Below, one piece after another: positions 61,921 through 64,000 of a DNA stretch of 64,000 bases. The translations under genes were made by a program, and so were the position numbers. The first letter of the stretch is position 1, and each line of letters starts with the position of its first letter. The notes under the pieces were generated by a model, which did not search any database, had not been told where the DNA came from, and was given only the letters and a program-made list of their open reading frames with translations. Source of the DNA: Heterodera schachtii. Its lineage: Eukaryota > Nematoda > Chromadorea > Rhabditida > Heteroderidae. The DNA is taken from the NCBI GenBank assembly GCA_023374025.1, contig SIJG01000006.1, positions 2,541,102 to 2,605,101 of the forward strand, in the 5' to 3' direction.

Positions 61921-64000
61921 TTTTCCCAAATCATAATATCAAAATGAATTTTTGCTATTATGTTGTTTCAGCGATTTTGTGCTTCATCAAAAGGTATCGA
62001 GCGACCAAAGTTCCACATCAATTTTCAAAAATGAGAAATGATATTTTTTCCAAAATATATGTAATTAGGATTCAGATTTCCTAATTTTTCTCAAAATAAT
62101 ACAGTGATTTTATTTTTTCTTTGCAATTTATCATATTTATTTCAGAAAGTACTTGGAAATTGCCCATAATCATAAAAAATTATTCATTCCAATTGAAAAA
62201 TTTTCTTGCATTTTGTCAATTATAATCTAATTTTTTGCTAAATTTGAGTGAATGGTAACTCGTACAATAAAAATTTTACAAACTAAAGCATAAGCCTAGG
62301 CCTAAGCAAGCCTAGGCCTAGCTTAAAGCTTAGGCCTAAGCCTAAGCCATTGTACTTGCCTTTGTCGATTGTCATAACACCCGAAATTTTATGCATTTAA
62401 TTACTTGTTTTATGCTTTGACAAATAACGGAGTCGAAAAAACAATAAATAAAAATAAAAAACTTAAAATTAGTCGTTATTTAAGGTTGCCATTTTTGGGG
62501 CATCCAAATCAACCTGAAAGAATGTCTTGATCATCTCAATGTAATTAGATTTCTAAACAATATCAAACGTTACATTCCCATTCAAAAACCTTGTTTGGCT
62601 GGCAAAAAGCCTCATTAAAAAAAATTATTTCAAGTGTAAATTAATGATTTAAGCATTTTTAGTTAGCGTGATCGCTTTAGCATTTTTTGTCAGAAATCGA
62701 AATGTTCTAAATTGGAAGTTTAGCCAACTTCTTAAAAAAAAAAATTCTAACACAGTATGGATAATTCCACATCACTTAAAAAGAACAATTCAAATTTTTT
62801 AAAAGGAAGGCCGAAGAAGATATGCTCGCATATTTTTTTAATTAACAAAAAAGCTTTGAATTTCATTTAATTAAAAAATAGGTTAAAAATCTCTTTAAAT
62901 TCAATAGAGTTAAACAGCAAAATTTTAAAAAAGTAAATTAATAAAAATTTATTCCTATATATTTAATATACATAAAAGATCTTTTTTCCATTTTTAAAAA
63001 GAATATTTCCCAAATATTTTGACATGTCTTTTAACAGATTTCATTCTTTATTTTGTATTTTTGCCGCATTTAAGTGCAATTTGTGTCGTTGGTTTGCTCA
63101 TAAATAATATCAAATTCATCAATTTTTTTCTTATTTCAAGATTTACTATTATTTTGGCATTTTTTCCGTAATATTTTTTAAATATTTATTTATTATTTTA
63201 GAAAAAATTCTCGATTTGACCGTTGGAAATTCTCATTAGTACAATAAACAAAATTTTGACTTTTCAAAAACTCCTAAAAAATTATGCCCAAAACTATGAA
63301 CTCTAAACTCAAATTTTTTGAATATATTTGGTTAAATTTTTTTTTTAAATTTTACATTCAGAAAATTCATGGTATATTAATAAATTAATAATACTTAAAG
63401 CTTTAAATGATATGAAATTATAAATTGCTAATTTTGGGTAATGCTCTGAATTTATTTTATTTCTTTTCATTTTCTTGTCCCTTGGCGGAATTTGAACTAA
63501 TTTTTTTACCTAAATTTTTAAGAAGATTTATTGAATTTCGAAAAAGTTTTCATGTAAACATTATTGCATAAATAGAAGCAGTCTGTGCAGGATTCTCGGA
63601 TTTGTTGATAAAATTTCTCTTTCTCTGAAGGGCTCTGATTTCAAAACTTTTTCAGATCAACCAAAATGAAATTATTTTTCGGGTTTGAAATCCTTTATAT
63701 CCAGCAGCACCATGATTTCTAATGAATTTGTTAAAAGATTGCACTTCAAATAGCCATTTTGGGTGGCTGGCTTGGTGCTAAAACAATTTTTTTCAAATCG
63801 AATAAAAGCCTGGCGATACCAATCGCACCGCCGAAAAATTTAAATTTTGAAAATTACAAAAATCAAAAGCTCATTCGAAAAATTGAAAATTTATTGGGGT
63901 TTGTTAACAGATCACTTTGAGCGAATTTTTTAAAGTAATTACTGAATTTTAATTATTTTTAAATTTGACTGGATATAAAAATTAAACATTTTTGGGAGAT
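61921..64000. other. Intergenic, nothing coding recognised
   Basis: Very AT-rich. Apart from the GCCTAA-rich patch at 62278-62348 and its flanking CTCGTACAAT/ATTGTAC ends, I see no feature. Confidence 0.6.
62278..62348. repeat. Palindromic GCCTAA / TTAGGC patch
   Basis: About 70 bases built of AAGCCTAGGCCTAAGC words, including two exact adjacent GCCTAA units at the right, the complement of the nematode telomere unit TTAGGC. The orientation switches within the patch, making it self-complementary. Confidence 0.6.

Overview
This window is nuclear DNA of a nematode, most probably a potato cyst nematode (Globodera) or close relative. It carries a spliced-leader RNA gene whose first 22 bases match nematode SL1 exactly. 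The genes have many small GT-AG introns plus at least one or two GC-AG introns. A divergent F-box family that I know as very abundant in Globodera is present in three copies. The intergenic DNA is AT-rich, full of fold-back elements and poly-G tracts. All exon models were built by hand from splice signals and reading phase; there is no transcript evidence.

Layout. (1) 0.3-5.7 kb, minus: a glycogen-targeting regulatory subunit of protein phosphatase 1 (RVxF motif plus CBM21), its 3' end off the left edge. (2) 5.7-28 kb: a gene-poor stretch holding only three phase-consistent exons of an unrecognised minus-strand gene (15.3-16.35 kb), a dense field of TGATCA words, poly-G tracts and a long purine tract. 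(3) 28-37 kb: small secreted-protein genes. These are a Cys-rich protein (28.2 kb, +), a Ly6-like protein with a Thr-rich mucin-like tail (30.4-33.5 kb, -), a secreted protein with three helix-turn-helix-like units (34.6-35.4 kb, +) and a 79-residue secreted protein (36.3-36.8 kb, -). (4) 38.7-50.7 kb, plus: a 24-exon SEC14L1-type lipid-transfer gene (PRELI, CRAL-TRIO, GOLD) whose introns carry several related MITE-like elements. (5) 51.4 kb: the SL1 RNA gene. (6) 52.2-58.3 kb: three F-box paralogues, all carrying frame lesions, bracketed by a 201-bp direct repeat that is the 5' flank of the SL RNA gene. (7) 58.7-64 kb: decayed copies of the helix-turn-helix gene, a fold-back transposon and a short interstitial TTAGGC-like patch.

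The most promising undescribed item is the secreted helix-turn-helix family: a signal peptide, basic KWKKE[FL]GL-type units, a hidden 59-bp intron and a decayed second locus 24 kb away. Its neighbours, the Ly6-like gene and the two small secreted genes, make 28-37 kb look like a small locus of secreted, possibly effector-type, proteins. That is inference. Several single-base lesions sit in or beside short homopolymers, so some apparent pseudogenes may be assembly errors.
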